This document shows, one piece after another, positions 38,377 to 51,100 of a DNA stretch of 64,000 nucleotides (position 1 is its first letter; each line of letters begins with the position of its first letter). Origin of the DNA: Canna indica (lineage: Eukaryota > Streptophyta > Magnoliopsida > Zingiberales > Cannaceae); contig CP136890.1 of the NCBI GenBank assembly GCA_034359265.1, positions 498,501 to 562,500 on the forward strand, read 5' to 3'. The notes beneath the pieces are model-generated. The model had not been told where the DNA came from. It did not search any database and worked only from the letters and a program-made list of their open reading frames with translations. A program made the position numbers and the translations under genes.

Positions 38377-41300
38377 CTATACTGTCGGGAACAAACAGCC
38401 AATGGTCCAGCCGAAAAGCAGCCCTGCGCCCACCAGACCTAATCCAACAGCAAAGACAACTGCATATCTGCATATATTGCATTTATGTCTTCGACCTTTC
38501 CTCGATGTCTTATTTTTGTCAGACAGTTTTCCCTTCAGTGGCATCCAAGGCAGTACAGTCGACAATTGGTGGTCTTTAATCTTAAGCTGGAGAAAAAGGT
38601 TCTGGAGCTGCAACATCTGCAGCCACTGCTTGTATGCAAATAGGTGAGATGCCTGTCTGAACAACAACTTGACTATATGCTCCTTCTCATCATAAGCTTT
38701 TTGCGCTGCCATCTCAGCTTTCCTGGCTCGAGTTTGCGAACGGCGAAGTGCCTCCAGCAGCTCAGCCCTTGAAAGGTCATTTGCCGAGGTCTGCTTATGA
38801 TCTTTAGGTTGTTCTTTTTTCTTATATTCTTGTGTATGACTGCAAAAGATTGTTAAATCAAAAGATATTCAATAAGCAGTTAGTTTATAGCCCTTGACAT
38901 GGATTGACAAGAAAGATACATTTGACTATTGGTGTCACATGTAACATTAGCAAATATAAAATTAAATCTATTCATAGAGTCAAAATTAACAATTTCTACT
39001 ATTCTAGAATAGATAATCCAACTACCTTTTTGATGGTAAGAAAGATTCTCTTGCAACCAGATCAGGAATTAAAACTATAATTATGATGCTTGGAGAACAA
39101 GGTGAAGTAGTGAACAAATAATCAATGAAAAAGGCGCAATACGAGTGCAGCAATTACCAATAACCATTTAACTTGCTTTCAGCTTAAACAAAACCAACAA
39201 GAACAACTCATTGTTCCCCAACAATTTGTAGCTAGATACATAGAGCCATCAACTTCCAGGTTAAACTTTGTTAAGGACAATGTCATTAGATAATTCAATA
39301 ATGATGAGATGAATTCTTATGGCACTACTAATGTGAATTGACTCACCACACAATATAAATTATACTGTATTTTGAAATTAAGTAAATTTGTTTGCAGTTT
39401 TACCCTCAGAAAATTTTAACCCCTACTTTCACTTAGTGCAATTTTTTTTATTGATTTGGCTGAACAAAATGACAACTTCAATATAACTTCTTATCAGAAA
39501 ATGAAACATATCTAGCCACAACAGCTTCATCATTAATTTAGGCATGCATCTCTTGACCTAAACCACCAAACCATCTCATCCTATATAGTGTCACATACAG
39601 GTTAACTGGATTCAGTTTATAGCTCAAGTCCACAAGAAGGTGAAATCATGCTGAGAGCATCCATCTTATCCTTTATCTAACCTAACCTGACTTGCGTAAA
39701 ATTGGGTTATCAGGTCAATATGAACAAGCTACAAACATTAGTTTAACTTCTATGAAATGAGCACGTTAACAAATTTAAGTTTATATAAATGTTTCTAAAT
39801 CTATCCTTCTACTACTGATGTTGCTAAAATTGCAGTGATATAAATGATCATGATTCTACTTAATCTGCAAACTTTTACTCTAAAGATTGTCTGGGTAACT
39901 CGAGTACAGTTCATCCATGATTTTGAACAGGATCAAAGGCTAACCTTAATATAAAAATATACCAAATAACAACCACATTTGGGGATAATAAAAAACAGAA
40001 CTACAGTACCATGCAACCTCAAAATAGAACATAGATGCTGAAAAACAGAACCATGGCCTTGCCTGTACAATTTCTCTGAATCACGCAGCATATGGCCCAT
40101 TTCACCAGAAGTAAAGTTCTTGTCTGAGCTCCAGGAAGTAGAAGAGTTGTGTGAGAATCTATTGGCATTGGTTATTTTTGCATTTCTACTCAGTGATGAT
40201 TGAAATTTGCCACTAGCATTAAATTTATCATGAGATGATACAGTGTCGGTGGTAACATGAACTGTTTGACTGGGTTTAGGCAGGTCACAATTTTCAAAAT
40301 GCTGCAATGATTTTTGCGCAACCAACAAAGCCAACTCGTCTTTGTCTGAGACACGCCACCATGGTTCAGACTTATGACCCCCTGTCCAAGGTGTTTCAAA
40401 ATCTGGAGAATCCTTCTCTGGTCTTTTCGAAGTTAACTGATCAATTGGCTTCAAATCGAGAAGCACCTCCTCATTACAAAGACAATCATCCATAGCTGTT
40501 TTCCGCTTCAGATGCTGTTGTGAATAGCTGGATGTGTTCATCTCTTTCACACTAGTTTCAGAGCCAAGCTTCATAAAACCTGTCGACACCATCCAAGGAG
40601 ATTCCAGAATAAAATCTTCCTTTTTATTAACAAAGTCACTAGAGGCAACTGGCATAGACTTGTCATCCAATTCCAATGTTGAGACTACAGTTTCCATGTC
40701 ATCATGAACCTCATCCTCTAACGATCTTAGATGCTCGCAAATAAACTCCTTCCGATATCCAAAGTTGGGTTGCATCTGAAGCCACCATTTTGTTTCAGGA
40801 GATAGATTAACATTCATGGTATTCCTGTTCAAAGGCATGAAGCTAGGAACAAGATGATCTTGTGCATTCCCCGTACTCTCACAGCTTGAATCATTTTGTG
40901 GTGTAGATGAAGGACAACAAGCTAATTTTGGAGCTCTCTTTGCATCTTCCTGGACAAGGCAACGGTTTGCAGTGCGCTGCCAAGCAGCTCTTGCTTCTGC
41001 AGCTGCCATTAGTGCTTCATTTGCTCAAACAATTAGGCACATATCTGCTAGAGGCAAAATTATCAACATCATACCCTCCTTTATATGAAGACCAAGTTTA
41101 AGTCAATCAAAAGCATCACCAGAAGAAGTAACTCGAATTTTATGTATAGACCTCTTGCTGCAAGAATTGGGGAGCATTTCAGTCAGACAAAAGAAAAACC
41201 CAGCTATGTGAATTAAGGAGTTTTGCAGAATGCACAGAAAAAGAAAACTGAAAGAGTTACAAAGAATAAGAATTTTAAACTTAAATACTTTGCTCGAGCA

Positions 41301-41979
41301 TGCTGTGGTGATGGATTGCAAGCTTAAATTACCAATAGATTTTGGAAGATGAGAATGGCTAGTCTGAAGTTTCCTTGTAACAGAACAAGTACACTAACCA
41401 GTAGAAAGCACAATTCTGATTTTTGAATATATGGGTGTTCTTATTGCTGTTTTACATGTATTATTTATGCAGAACAATATGATATCTAAATGCAAATTGC
41501 AGGCAGTGCATTCACTCAAGACACTAATGTCGACGAGCTCTCTTCCCGAAGCTAAGATGTATACTTTCAGACTGCCCCTTACGCATAGATATTATTATCT
41601 CCTCAAATTGATGACAACCCAAATATATTGCAAAAATCAAAGATGAAACTTGCCAATCCTAAAAATCCAAGATGTCCTAAGGAAAATCCTAATGAACGAG
41701 TTCCATGTTTTTCCTGTTAATCTATTAAACTAGAATTCGCAAATACAGTCAATGAAATCAAAAGGAAGGCGATAAAAAAGCAAGCAAAAGCAAGCAAAAG
41801 CAACGAAATAATCAATAACATGTCAGATCTAGGGTACTGATACCCATTTTAGTTAACTTTCACCAAGCACAAACAATTCACAAATCCTCAGCATCATCCT
41901 CCAGAGTAGAAAAATAACATTAATAACTCAAAAGCCAAAGAGAACCAACAACCGCAGACGCAAAACAGGAACTTACCAT
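38377..41979 (-). CDS. Plant-specific protein with C-terminal membrane anchor
   Basis: I do not recognise a named family with certainty. The two main exons, 40063-41023 and 38377-38839, are secure. Upstream I propose a first coding exon ending with the ATG itself (41977-41979, followed by GTAAGT) and a small exon 41120-41153; together these give 486 residues in phase. If wrong, translation may start at the Met at 41009. Visible segments are AEARAAWQRTANRCLVQEDA with KRAPKLACCPSS near the N-terminus, SPETKWWLQMQPNFGYRKEF with a following acidic stretch, and EPWWRVSDKDELALLVAQKS. Then come a helical region rich in RAELLEALRRSQTRARKAE and a basic block. One membrane helix follows (AVVFAVGLGLVGAGLLFGW), and the protein ends CLFPTV. 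The layout suggests a tail-anchored protein. Position next to the Rav1-like gene suggests it corresponds to Arabidopsis At2g46550 (memory). Confidence 0.76.
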
Positions 41980-43006
41980 GACAAAAACCTTCTTCCTTGT
42001 GCACGAAGCTTACCGTTCGAAAAAAGGGAAGAATATTTCAGAAGTCGTCCAGATTCCGGAGTGTAAAAAAATCCAGGATTGGGGACGAAGAAGAAGTGAC
42101 CTGTTCGAGTTCAGCGCTCAGAAGAATCCGACTCCATCATCGCTCCGCGACGATCCAAAAGGGACGAAGAAGGAAAAGAGAAGGGAAAGGAAGAGAGCGA
42201 GATCACGAAACATTGTCCAGTCTCTCCCTGGCGTTTTCCTCCGCTTTATTGATCACAAATTTCATTATATTTTTCTTCATAATAATCAAAAATTAAAATG
42301 GCATTAAACTTACCGAAAATGGATATTTTATTTAATTGATGGGCTAAAACGACGAATTATTTATTCCCCGCTCGGATGATATCTTATTCGCCGCTCGGCA
42401 ACTGCGCCGAGACCGAGAATACACATTCGTGGACCTCTCAGCTGGCCCCACCAGAGAGGGTAATGTAGGCGATCGGGCCCCACCAGAAGGCGAGATCTCA
42501 ACTTATGCGGTGGAGATTGCGGGCAAAGCGAGAGTACTCGATGGCGTACCCACCCGCAAAAATTACCCGGCAGCTTAGTTTGCAACGCGGCACGGGGCCG
42601 AGTGGGACACGTGGCTGCTGCGCCCGCGTAATCGCCGGCGGGCACAACCGGATCCGGTGCCGCGGACTCCCTCGATCGAATTCGGATCTGAAGAGAGCAA
42701 AGCAGGTACCGTCGCTTTCGGCGGGATGACGTCAGCGCACCTTGTTACCAAATAACACGGATGTCAATTGATTGTTAACACGCCACGGGTCATGGTTGGT
42801 TTAATTAATACGTGTATTTGGACGATTTCTAAATGGTATACGTATGTTGGTCAATGCCTCGCTAATGCTTGACTAGCCTCCTCTCTAATCAATGTTTTAA
42901 GCAAAGAAAACGAGGTTAGTTATTTCTCAATACGTCTGCATGGCGAGAGCTTGTACGGATAAGAAGTCAACAGCTGGTTGGATTAGTTTGAGGACCAGGA
43001 GAAAAG

Positions 43007-43271
43007 GAATAAAACCTGTATGAACGGTCTACTCATACAAGTTTATATGAGCAGATCGCTCATCTTCCGCCACATCAATCTAACACGTATCTCGATGCAA
43101 CATTTGAATTCTAGATACAACCTGACGTACTGCTCACACGAGTTTTTGACTGCATCTATTAATCCAGAACTCAAATGCTGCATCGAGATACGTGCTGGAC
43201 TGACGTGGCGGAAGATGAGCGACCTGCTCATATAAACTTGTATGAGCAGACCGCTCATACAAGTTTTATTC
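43007..43271. mobile_element. MITE with long inverted ends and 9-bp TSD (copy 2)
   Basis: This 265-bp relative of the element at 14772 starts GAATAAAAC and ends GTTTTATTC, a perfect inverted terminus. Its arms contain CTCATACAAGTTTATATGAG and TCTTCCGCCACATCAA with the matching complement. GGAGAAAAG flanks both sides (42998-43006 and 43272-43280), an exact 9-bp duplication. It is non-coding. Confidence 0.88.
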
Positions 43272-44717
43272 GGAGAAAAGCAGCAGCAGGCCGGCCAAAA
43301 AAGCACTGAACCTAATTGAATTAAATTGATGCCAGAGAGCATTGAGCCTAATTGAAAGATGAATTCATTAATGCCCGGCGATGAGATCATAACACTCGAA
43401 AGCAAAGAAAAGAGCACCGACTTCATGTCAGATTTGACTCACCACCTGTAGCAATTATGTCAGCTTTTAGGCAGTTCTTGCTTTGAGCCTTCATTAACAA
43501 CTCAAAGGCGATGCAAACTCAGCATACAAAACAAAAGCAAGTAGCTATCCGAGCTATGTTTAATTGCTTCTTTAACTTTGGAAAACTTCTTTAATTGCTA
43601 CTGTTGACTCCCGAGTCTTATCTCTGGGAAAGGAAGTTTGTGGGGACGGAAGAGTAGGTGGCCGGTTAGAGAAGGAAGGGCCATCTGCCATTCCATCAAC
43701 TGATTTGTGATTTGGATCTAATTCGACACGAATCCATCGATACCAATGTCCTCAGTGGAACCAAGAATTGAGATAGGGCACATAGATTAAGAATAAAGAA
43801 CAAGACTTATGGCCATAGCTAGAAGAAACTGGAAAAGAAAGAAAGAAAGAAACATAGCTTTCTCACCAAAAAGCATCCACTAGCTAGATAGGTTGACCAC
43901 CACCACAAGTCATGTTTAGGCGACATATAGACATAAAATTAAACCAGGTGCTTAAACCTGTGTTCTTTGCTCTTTCTGCCAATTGCTGAATTAATGCTTA
44001 ACAAGAGAGAGTGCTGCTGGCTTACGAAATAATGAATGATTCCAGAAGTTTGGTACACTGGCAATACCGCGCGTGTCGCTTGAATCAACAGCATGCGCTA
44101 AGCCAAAGGTAAAAGGGGTTGCAATAATACAACTAATTAAGGAACACTTTTGTGGTGTTATTGGCTTATTGCAATAAACTGTAGTAGTACGTAGTTCTAA
44201 CAAAAAAAACAATTTAACACCATAATCGGTTAGTTTATCTATATAATATTTGGCAACTCAAAACAAACTTCACCTTTGATTCAATAACATTAATTATCAA
44301 TGATCGACTAGTACCCTGAATGCATGAATTTAAAACCTTATATATATACACAACTTTGAGAAATAAAATTATATCAAGATCGATCATGCATGTAGCTATA
44401 TTAGTTCCATCATTAATACTAAAGCACAATTCGGGGATAAAATGAATTAAACAACAAATTAATAATCGGATGCTTAAATCAACAGCATCTCAACAAAAAT
44501 TAAATGAACCTCAGATGTTTCACATGCTGTAACACAAGAGTCTTTGGCAGTAATTAAGCAGTAGGCATTATCCGTTACATAAATGTTCTCCAGAAGAAAA
44601 ACATGACAAAAACAATGAAGTCGACGGACCATTAATTAGATAACGGGCAGAATGAAGATACATGTCTATCTGGGTTACTTGTGTTGTTTGTGAGTATAAA
44701 TACTGTTCATATATTTT

Positions 44718-44850
44718 ATGGAATTATTTCATGAAATGAACTAGGTATTGCACTCACCTGCCTCTAAACAAAATCGTAAATCACTGAGAACAAAAAAACC
44801 AGATGGAATTATTTCATGAAGTGAATCAGGTGTTCCAGCACTCACCTCCC
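44718..44850. repeat. Imperfect tandem duplication, 85-bp period
   Basis: ATGGAATTATTTCATGAA followed later by CACTCACCT occurs at 44718 and 44803 with several differences, so this is an older duplication. Confidence 0.6.
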
Positions 44851-46046
44851 TTATCAACAAAGTATGATCTTTTACTCAGAAATGCGGGTCAAATGTTGAA
44901 GCACATATTAAAGAATCAGATGCTGTCTCCTTGTAGAAATGTTGAGGTCAAAAACAAAGCCACTCCCGTCCATTGCAAAAGTCTATAAGAAAAATATATT
45001 TAAAAGAAGAAAAAGCTCCAGCCTAAGAATTAATCGAATGAGATCTCTTCCAACACGAGAATTTAATGTTTGTTCACGGTGCAATTATGAAATAATCGTA
45101 CATGTTACGCCCCGCCTAGATTCATCCCTAAATAAGGAACACTGCCTAGGAGAAATGCAACCAACTATCAACTAACACACCAAAATCTTCATGAACAACT
45201 TGCAACATAAACCTCAACCACTTGCATTAGAATAATATCTATTACAATAATAAAATGTTATTTAAGAAACTTTATACATTTCTACGAAAATCAATGTCAA
45301 AGTCTGCCTCATCTACTCTATCTAACTAGACCTTCTCAACTACCACTCGAACCTGTAGATCTGAAGAAAAAACAACAAACATCAGCGAAAAGTTGAGTAG
45401 AAGAATCAATATGCCAAGAGGTAAAGATGACCATCCATGATGCCATGATGACATGATATTCAACTATGTGCATACCACTACCAACATTATATGCTCGTAC
45501 CAACCAATGCGATGTCATCCTTATATAAACACTTATGCATCTAATAATCACTATATTCATGTATAATCATGCATACACCTCATAACTATCATCATATACT
45601 CATGTCAACTAGCACAACATCAAATCATACATATTCTACTAACAATGCGTACATGCATGATAATCACTCAATCAAGAGAGTAGTGGACAATTGGGTTTCC
45701 CCCGCACTCTCGCACCTCCAGAGTGGCACCTCAAGCCCGCTCCAGCTAGAGATGCGACTATATAAAAGATAGCCCGCCGCACACGAGCCCGCCAACGTCT
45801 AACAGCGCGACGCCGCACCTCATGTGAAGATTTCGTGATCACCGGTGTCACCGCCCATACACCTCGGGCAATAAATCAACAATGTCCAGGCTTGCGCCCA
45901 CAACAAGTCATAATGCACAACATGCCAATATAACTCTCACAACTATAAAAGCAACATGCATAAAATGCTATCGGCTTGATGTCAACAAATATAATGCATA
46001 CGACAACAACTACATCAATAATGCGACCAACCAACAATCTGAATCT

Positions 46047-46147
46047 AGCATTATGCAACTCCTTAGCACCTACACATACTTCCAATCATCATAACCACTA
46101 TAGATGCAATTCATGTATATGTAGGTGCTAAGGAGTTGCATAATGCT
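46047..46147. repeat. Perfect 28-bp inverted repeat inside the solo LTR
   Basis: The 28 bases at 46047-46074 (AGCATTATGCAACTCCTTAG followed by CACCTACA) are the exact reverse complement of 46120-46147, with 45 bases between them, so a transcript would form a strong hairpin. Confidence 0.85.
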
Positions 46148-46714
46148 GATTGGAAGGTCAACGGAATTCAAAAGCAATTCAAGCAATTAGAGGTAAAGGG
46201 TAAAACTGTCAATTTACCCATTCAACATTCATCGGCTACAACAGAAGTCAACTCACACCCAATACCACCATCTACACTCTAAATCACCACCTAACATGAA
46301 ATATCACTATCCTACATTATTTAATTATTTATCAAACTGAAATAATAACTATTAACTACCAAATAACACTGAGATGAAGAAAAGACCTATCAGACGACCT
46401 CTGATCAGAAATCCGACATCACCATCGCGTTCAGAAAACCTACAACTTTGGTATTCACCTCGACTCGATCCGACGACTCTATAAATAACTACAAAAATAC
46501 CTTAATAATCTACGAATTAACCTCATTTCATACGATACACATCTCTTCTCTAATTAACCTATTTATTAAATCCATCCTCTCCCGCTCGCCTCAACCCCCG
46601 ACCTCCGCCTCCCCTGCTCCGCTCGAACCCGTGCCGGCCGGCTCTTCCATTCGCCGGCGATCACCTCAGTCGCCCCTCCCGGCCTCTCCCGCGGCTCTCG
46701 GCGCCGGCGGGACA

Positions 46715-46726
<12 letters not shown>

Positions 46727-46756
<30 letters not shown>
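46727..46756. repeat. CT microsatellite in the LTR
   Basis: An uninterrupted CT run of about 30 bases within the GC-rich section of the solo LTR. Confidence 0.9.
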
Positions 46757-46758
<2 letters not shown>

Positions 46759-48158
46759 CTCTCGATCTCCCTCTCTCGTCACCCGACACCCAGCCCGACG
46801 CCCCGCCCCCGACGCCGCCTCTACTAGCATCCACGCCGGCCGGCCCTCTCGACCGCTGGCGACCACTCGCCGACCCTCCTCCGGCCTCCCACGCGACCTC
46901 CGGCGCTGGTGGGACGCCGATCCGAGGCTAGGAAGCCACTCCGGCCTCCTACAACAACATCGGCTGCTGCCCCACCGCGCGGGCAGCAGTCGCCCACAGG
47001 GTGGCAGCCTGCGGACTGCCCGCGGCTACCGCTGCCCCTCCCTCCATCCGACAGAGCCAGACCTTCCTCATCCCGTCGCCACTCCGATTGCCGCCGATGA
47101 ACGAAGAAATAGGAACGACAGAAAACAACAGACGGAAAACAGGGAAGAGAAGATAAGACTCCTACCGTAACGGTCCACCAAACTCCGGTTCTCCACCGGA
47201 GTCTTCACCGCCCCTCTGATCCCTCGACTCCAACTCAGCCGCCGAAAACACAAAACGAGGATCAGAGAAGATTAGGGCTAATTAAATAGGATTATGCACT
47301 TTTGCAAAAAGACCCCTCCAAAACAAATATTTACAACAAGATCCTTAATTTATCAAGTCATAACAGTACATGATTGATGTCACGGTGGAGTGAGTCACCT
47401 GTTAATCATATATGGTCTAGTTAACTGAAGACGCTAACAATTCAACGCCTATAGAAAGTTTTGCTAAAATAATATAAGAAAGAGTTCACTAACAAATATT
47501 ACACACTTTTAACACTTATGCTACTACATTACTGCATAAAACAGACAAGTAGTAATTCCTAGGAACTGTGTGATTATCACAGAAAACAATTACTCCTTTC
47601 AAGGCACAATGAGCAAGGAAAGTCCTGATATTGCCCCCATAGCACACTATCAATTAACTTGCAAGATCAAAAGCTATTTCAGGTATTCTGTTTCGCACTA
47701 TTATTTAACTTGCATGGGCTCTTAGATGAAGTCTCACACCTTGTTGCCGTTGGATGACTGAGACAACAAACAACAATTGACCACAATTTAATGGATACAT
47801 ATACAACTAAAGACAGTTTTAAAATGCACCTTGCATCATGTTAGATAAGAAAAAACAACTCTATAAAGCCAATGCTCCAACACAAGAAAGCACTACGCTA
47901 ATACAACAAAAATATAATTAAGAAAAAGAAAACAAAATTTTAAGAATTTGGATTTGTAACAAAAAGGATACACAACTTTCACGTCCGCGGCCCTGGATGA
48001 GTAAATGCCTTGACTTCATTTCGCAGGGCATAATGCACTTCTGACACCCAAGATGTACAATGTGACTCAACTGAGCGCCAAAGATTTCCTTCTAACTCCA
48101 TAACTTTTTCGTTTTCAGAAGCAGACTTCTTTAGGGTCTCTTTTAAATTCTGTTAAAA

Positions 48159-51100
48159 TTATTTGAGTTGGATTAATTTTACAGAACCATCTCCACCACA
48201 TGTGAGAAAACCATGGGAAAAGACTTGGATATCAGTAACAGCAGCCTAAAAAAGAAGTTGAAATATATTAATTTTGACCATACAAATTGATGAAACAAAC
48301 TCTAGGTCCTTCTAAGAAATTACTCTGACAACTCCGCCAAAGCCACGTGAGTTTGGTTGAAGAAAAGTGTGGCGATCGTGCAGCTTTTGCCAATGAAAAA
48401 CTAATTGGGATCTCTTGGCATCCCAGAGTTTCACATCTCCATCTTTGCTACCAGTCAAGAACAAGCTAGTGTTTGGGATAGTTGTTATCCTGGTTACACT
48501 TCCTTTGCTCACACAAAGTAAGAAATTAGAGTAAAGAAACAATCATATTGTTAGATAAACGATGATGTAAAAGGTGAATGAAATACCTAAATGAGCCTTT
48601 GGTATATACCAAATCATCCCATTTGAATTTTCACCATACTTGGAAGTCCCAAGGTTTGCATCATGCATTGTCTTGAGATCTTGTTCACTAGCATGCCTAT
48701 TCCTTCTAGTCTTTCCAGTTGCAATATAACGTAAATCATGAAGCCCTACATCACCACTCTTCCCTCCTGTAACTATTATGGGTGAAATAGAACCAGTCCC
48801 GATGTCATTGTCAAACACTGATATAGAACGAGCACCACCTTCAAGTGAAAAAAGAATTGCAATGAAAAGATGCACTATGTGGATACTCTGTAATCAACTT
48901 AGAAATGTTTTCTGAGCCAGCCAATCATAATCACAGGAGTTGTGTCAAAGGAGATAATGCTGCACATTGCTGTTCATAAGTGACATGCAGTTCATTTTTA
49001 TGTATCTGTAAAAGGATGGGCAGTGAACATGGGAAACAACTAGGTAACATTTTCTTTGCTTCTTTGAATGGTAGATGTATTACAGAAGATTTAAATGGAA
49101 CTAAATTTCCACCGTGACCGGAAGCCAACAAGTTTATGAAATTTTAGCAATCAAGCAGCACCCCAAACAAGGATAGTTTATGCATTAAAAAAGTCTATGT
49201 TTACCAGTTAACACCCCCTCTGGGATAAATAAGCCTATGTTTACCAGTTAACAAGGATAGTTTATGCATATAAAAAAGGAAGTTAAAGTAAATGGTCAAA
49301 TAGGACAATTGTATCAATAAGCAAGTTACAATTAAGAGGGAAATTTATCATATGTAAAGTTTTTCAGATTTTATGGTCCAAAAGGCGACGCTCATATTCA
49401 CAACCTCACTGCAGCTCTTCTGGAATCATTATTAGGCACAGTTTTCACATTATAATGTATTTGGTTAATTCCTATTAATTCAGTTTAATTAAGCTTTTGG
49501 TGTATGAAATATCCATAATATTCAAACAAAGAAAATACCTTCATGACAAAATAAAGAAGCTTGGCATGTGGCAGGTGGTGCCAAGGTATCCCATAAAATA
49601 ACATTGACTCCATTTGTGCTATATCCAGCAGCAGCAAGAATTGACCCACTTGTGGCCACATAAGCAACATCTCTGGAAACATTTTAAACCCAAAATCAAA
49701 GTCAGAAAGATGAATACATGCTTCTAATGAGTTACATAGAAGTAGACAAAAAATTGCAAAGAAAGGAGGAACAGACGATGCATGATTGCTGAAGCAGAGA
49801 GAAGAATCCGTGGGGTGGACATTGCTCCTCCCTCCAACCTCTAGTTGCCATGTGCATATTGTACCATCTAATGCAGCAGTGGCAAATCTATGCCCATAAT
49901 GGTCAAATTGCAAGGCAGATACGGAGGCTAGTGCATAGGGAGGTGGAACATTTGCAGCAGGAAGGACACCGTAAGTTGCTGTAGCTTTGTCTTTACCGAA
50001 CTGAGAATGAAATATTGCCAAAATAAAAGAAATTTTGAAATCAGCAAAAATTTGAGACATAAAATATCAATTAAATGTATACACTAGAGCTGTCATTGAA
50101 GACAAAAAAAATCTTGCTGAAAACAGCTCAATAATCTATCCTAACTTCAAATTAACTGCTAGAATCTCATAATAAGCCCACATATAAGAAAGACTGTTAA
50201 ATACTTCAAAGTTCAAACTCTGATACATCAATATCAACTAATTTAAAACAAGGTACAGTGAACATGTGGACTTAACAAAACATTTATCATGTTGCAGTAG
50301 TTGATTGATTCTATTCAGTACACGCCAAAGAAGAAATGGATTTAGGTAAGAAAAATCTATAAAAAGATCCAGCTAATAAGTTTTCTTTCACTTAATAGTA
50401 GAGAATCCTCAGTACAAAAGGTAACATTCAGAACATATGATTAATCATTCACCTAACACTGTATGAGTATCCAGAAGTTCAGAATTTGATCAATAGAAAA
50501 TATGCAAATCAAATAACAAAAACAGCTAATGTAACATCACCAAGATGGATTTTTACCTCCCAGAGATAGACATGTGTGTTGCTAGATCCAACTAAAAGGA
50601 AAGGCAGTAATGGATGACGCGATAGGGCTCTAGAGTGAATGTTTTCAACTGTAGCTGGAGGATCTCTAAACACTTCAAAATCTTCTTCTTCTCCCCATCC
50701 TAAACCTGAGGCTCCCATTCCAGCATAGCCTGGAATTCCAAAAGCTCCTCCACCAGTCAGGTCTCTCCCTGGTCTTGCCAAAGAGCCTAGGCCAATTGTC
50801 GCACCACCCAAACCAAGGTGTGCCCCTCTTCCGCTCCCAAGCCCAATGCCTTGAGAAACATATGTAGGAACAGGTGTAGACTCACAACCAGCCCACCCAT
50901 CTCGTGGCCAATCAGATTCTGACCAGATATAATCATCTCGCACCCGTAAATATTCTTCAGCTTTCAAGTCGAAAAAAATGAGCCCCTAAAAACAATGTTA
51001 ACTTGTCATAGTGACCAGAAATAGTGGAGCAACAAGATATCATGGTAATTAACAATGCACAAACCACACATAATTATGAAGATGTTACATGCACTATTGA

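Larger units (their letters stand above)
45103..47365. mobile_element. Solo LTR of a retrotransposon, 2263 bp, 5-bp TSD
   Basis: The block begins TGTTACGCCCCG and ends AGTCATAACA, so its ends are the inverted pair TGTTA/TAACA. It is flanked by GTACA on both sides (45098-45102 and 47366-47370), the 5-bp duplication made by LTR-element integrases. There is no second LTR, primer-binding site or gag-pol sequence between the duplications, so this is a solo LTR left by recombination. Its last kilobase contains a GC-rich, CT-repeat-bearing section (46560-47260) that creates long spurious frames on both strands. Family assignment (gypsy or copia) is not possible from this alone; its length favours a large gypsy-type element. 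Confidence 0.87.
41980..48158. other. Intergenic, repeat-rich, no gene seen
   Basis: It starts with the promoter side of the membrane-protein gene, including a GC-rich patch at about 42360-42730 that contrasts with the AT-rich surroundings. Then come a MITE (43007), a short imperfect duplication (44718), a solo LTR (45103-47365) and the presumed 3' region of the Rav1-like gene. No host exon recognised. Confidence 0.55.

Noticed and set aside
46448..47170. Plus-strand frame of 240 codons with Ser-Leu and Pro-Arg runs
   Set aside because: It lies entirely inside the solo LTR and its frame is due to the GC-rich section and the CT microsatellite; no domain seen.
48931..49131. Minus-strand frame within the Rav1-like gene
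   Set aside because: Lies in the intron between exons 48587-48838 and 49539-49672, which already join in phase to give CHEGGARSISVFD.
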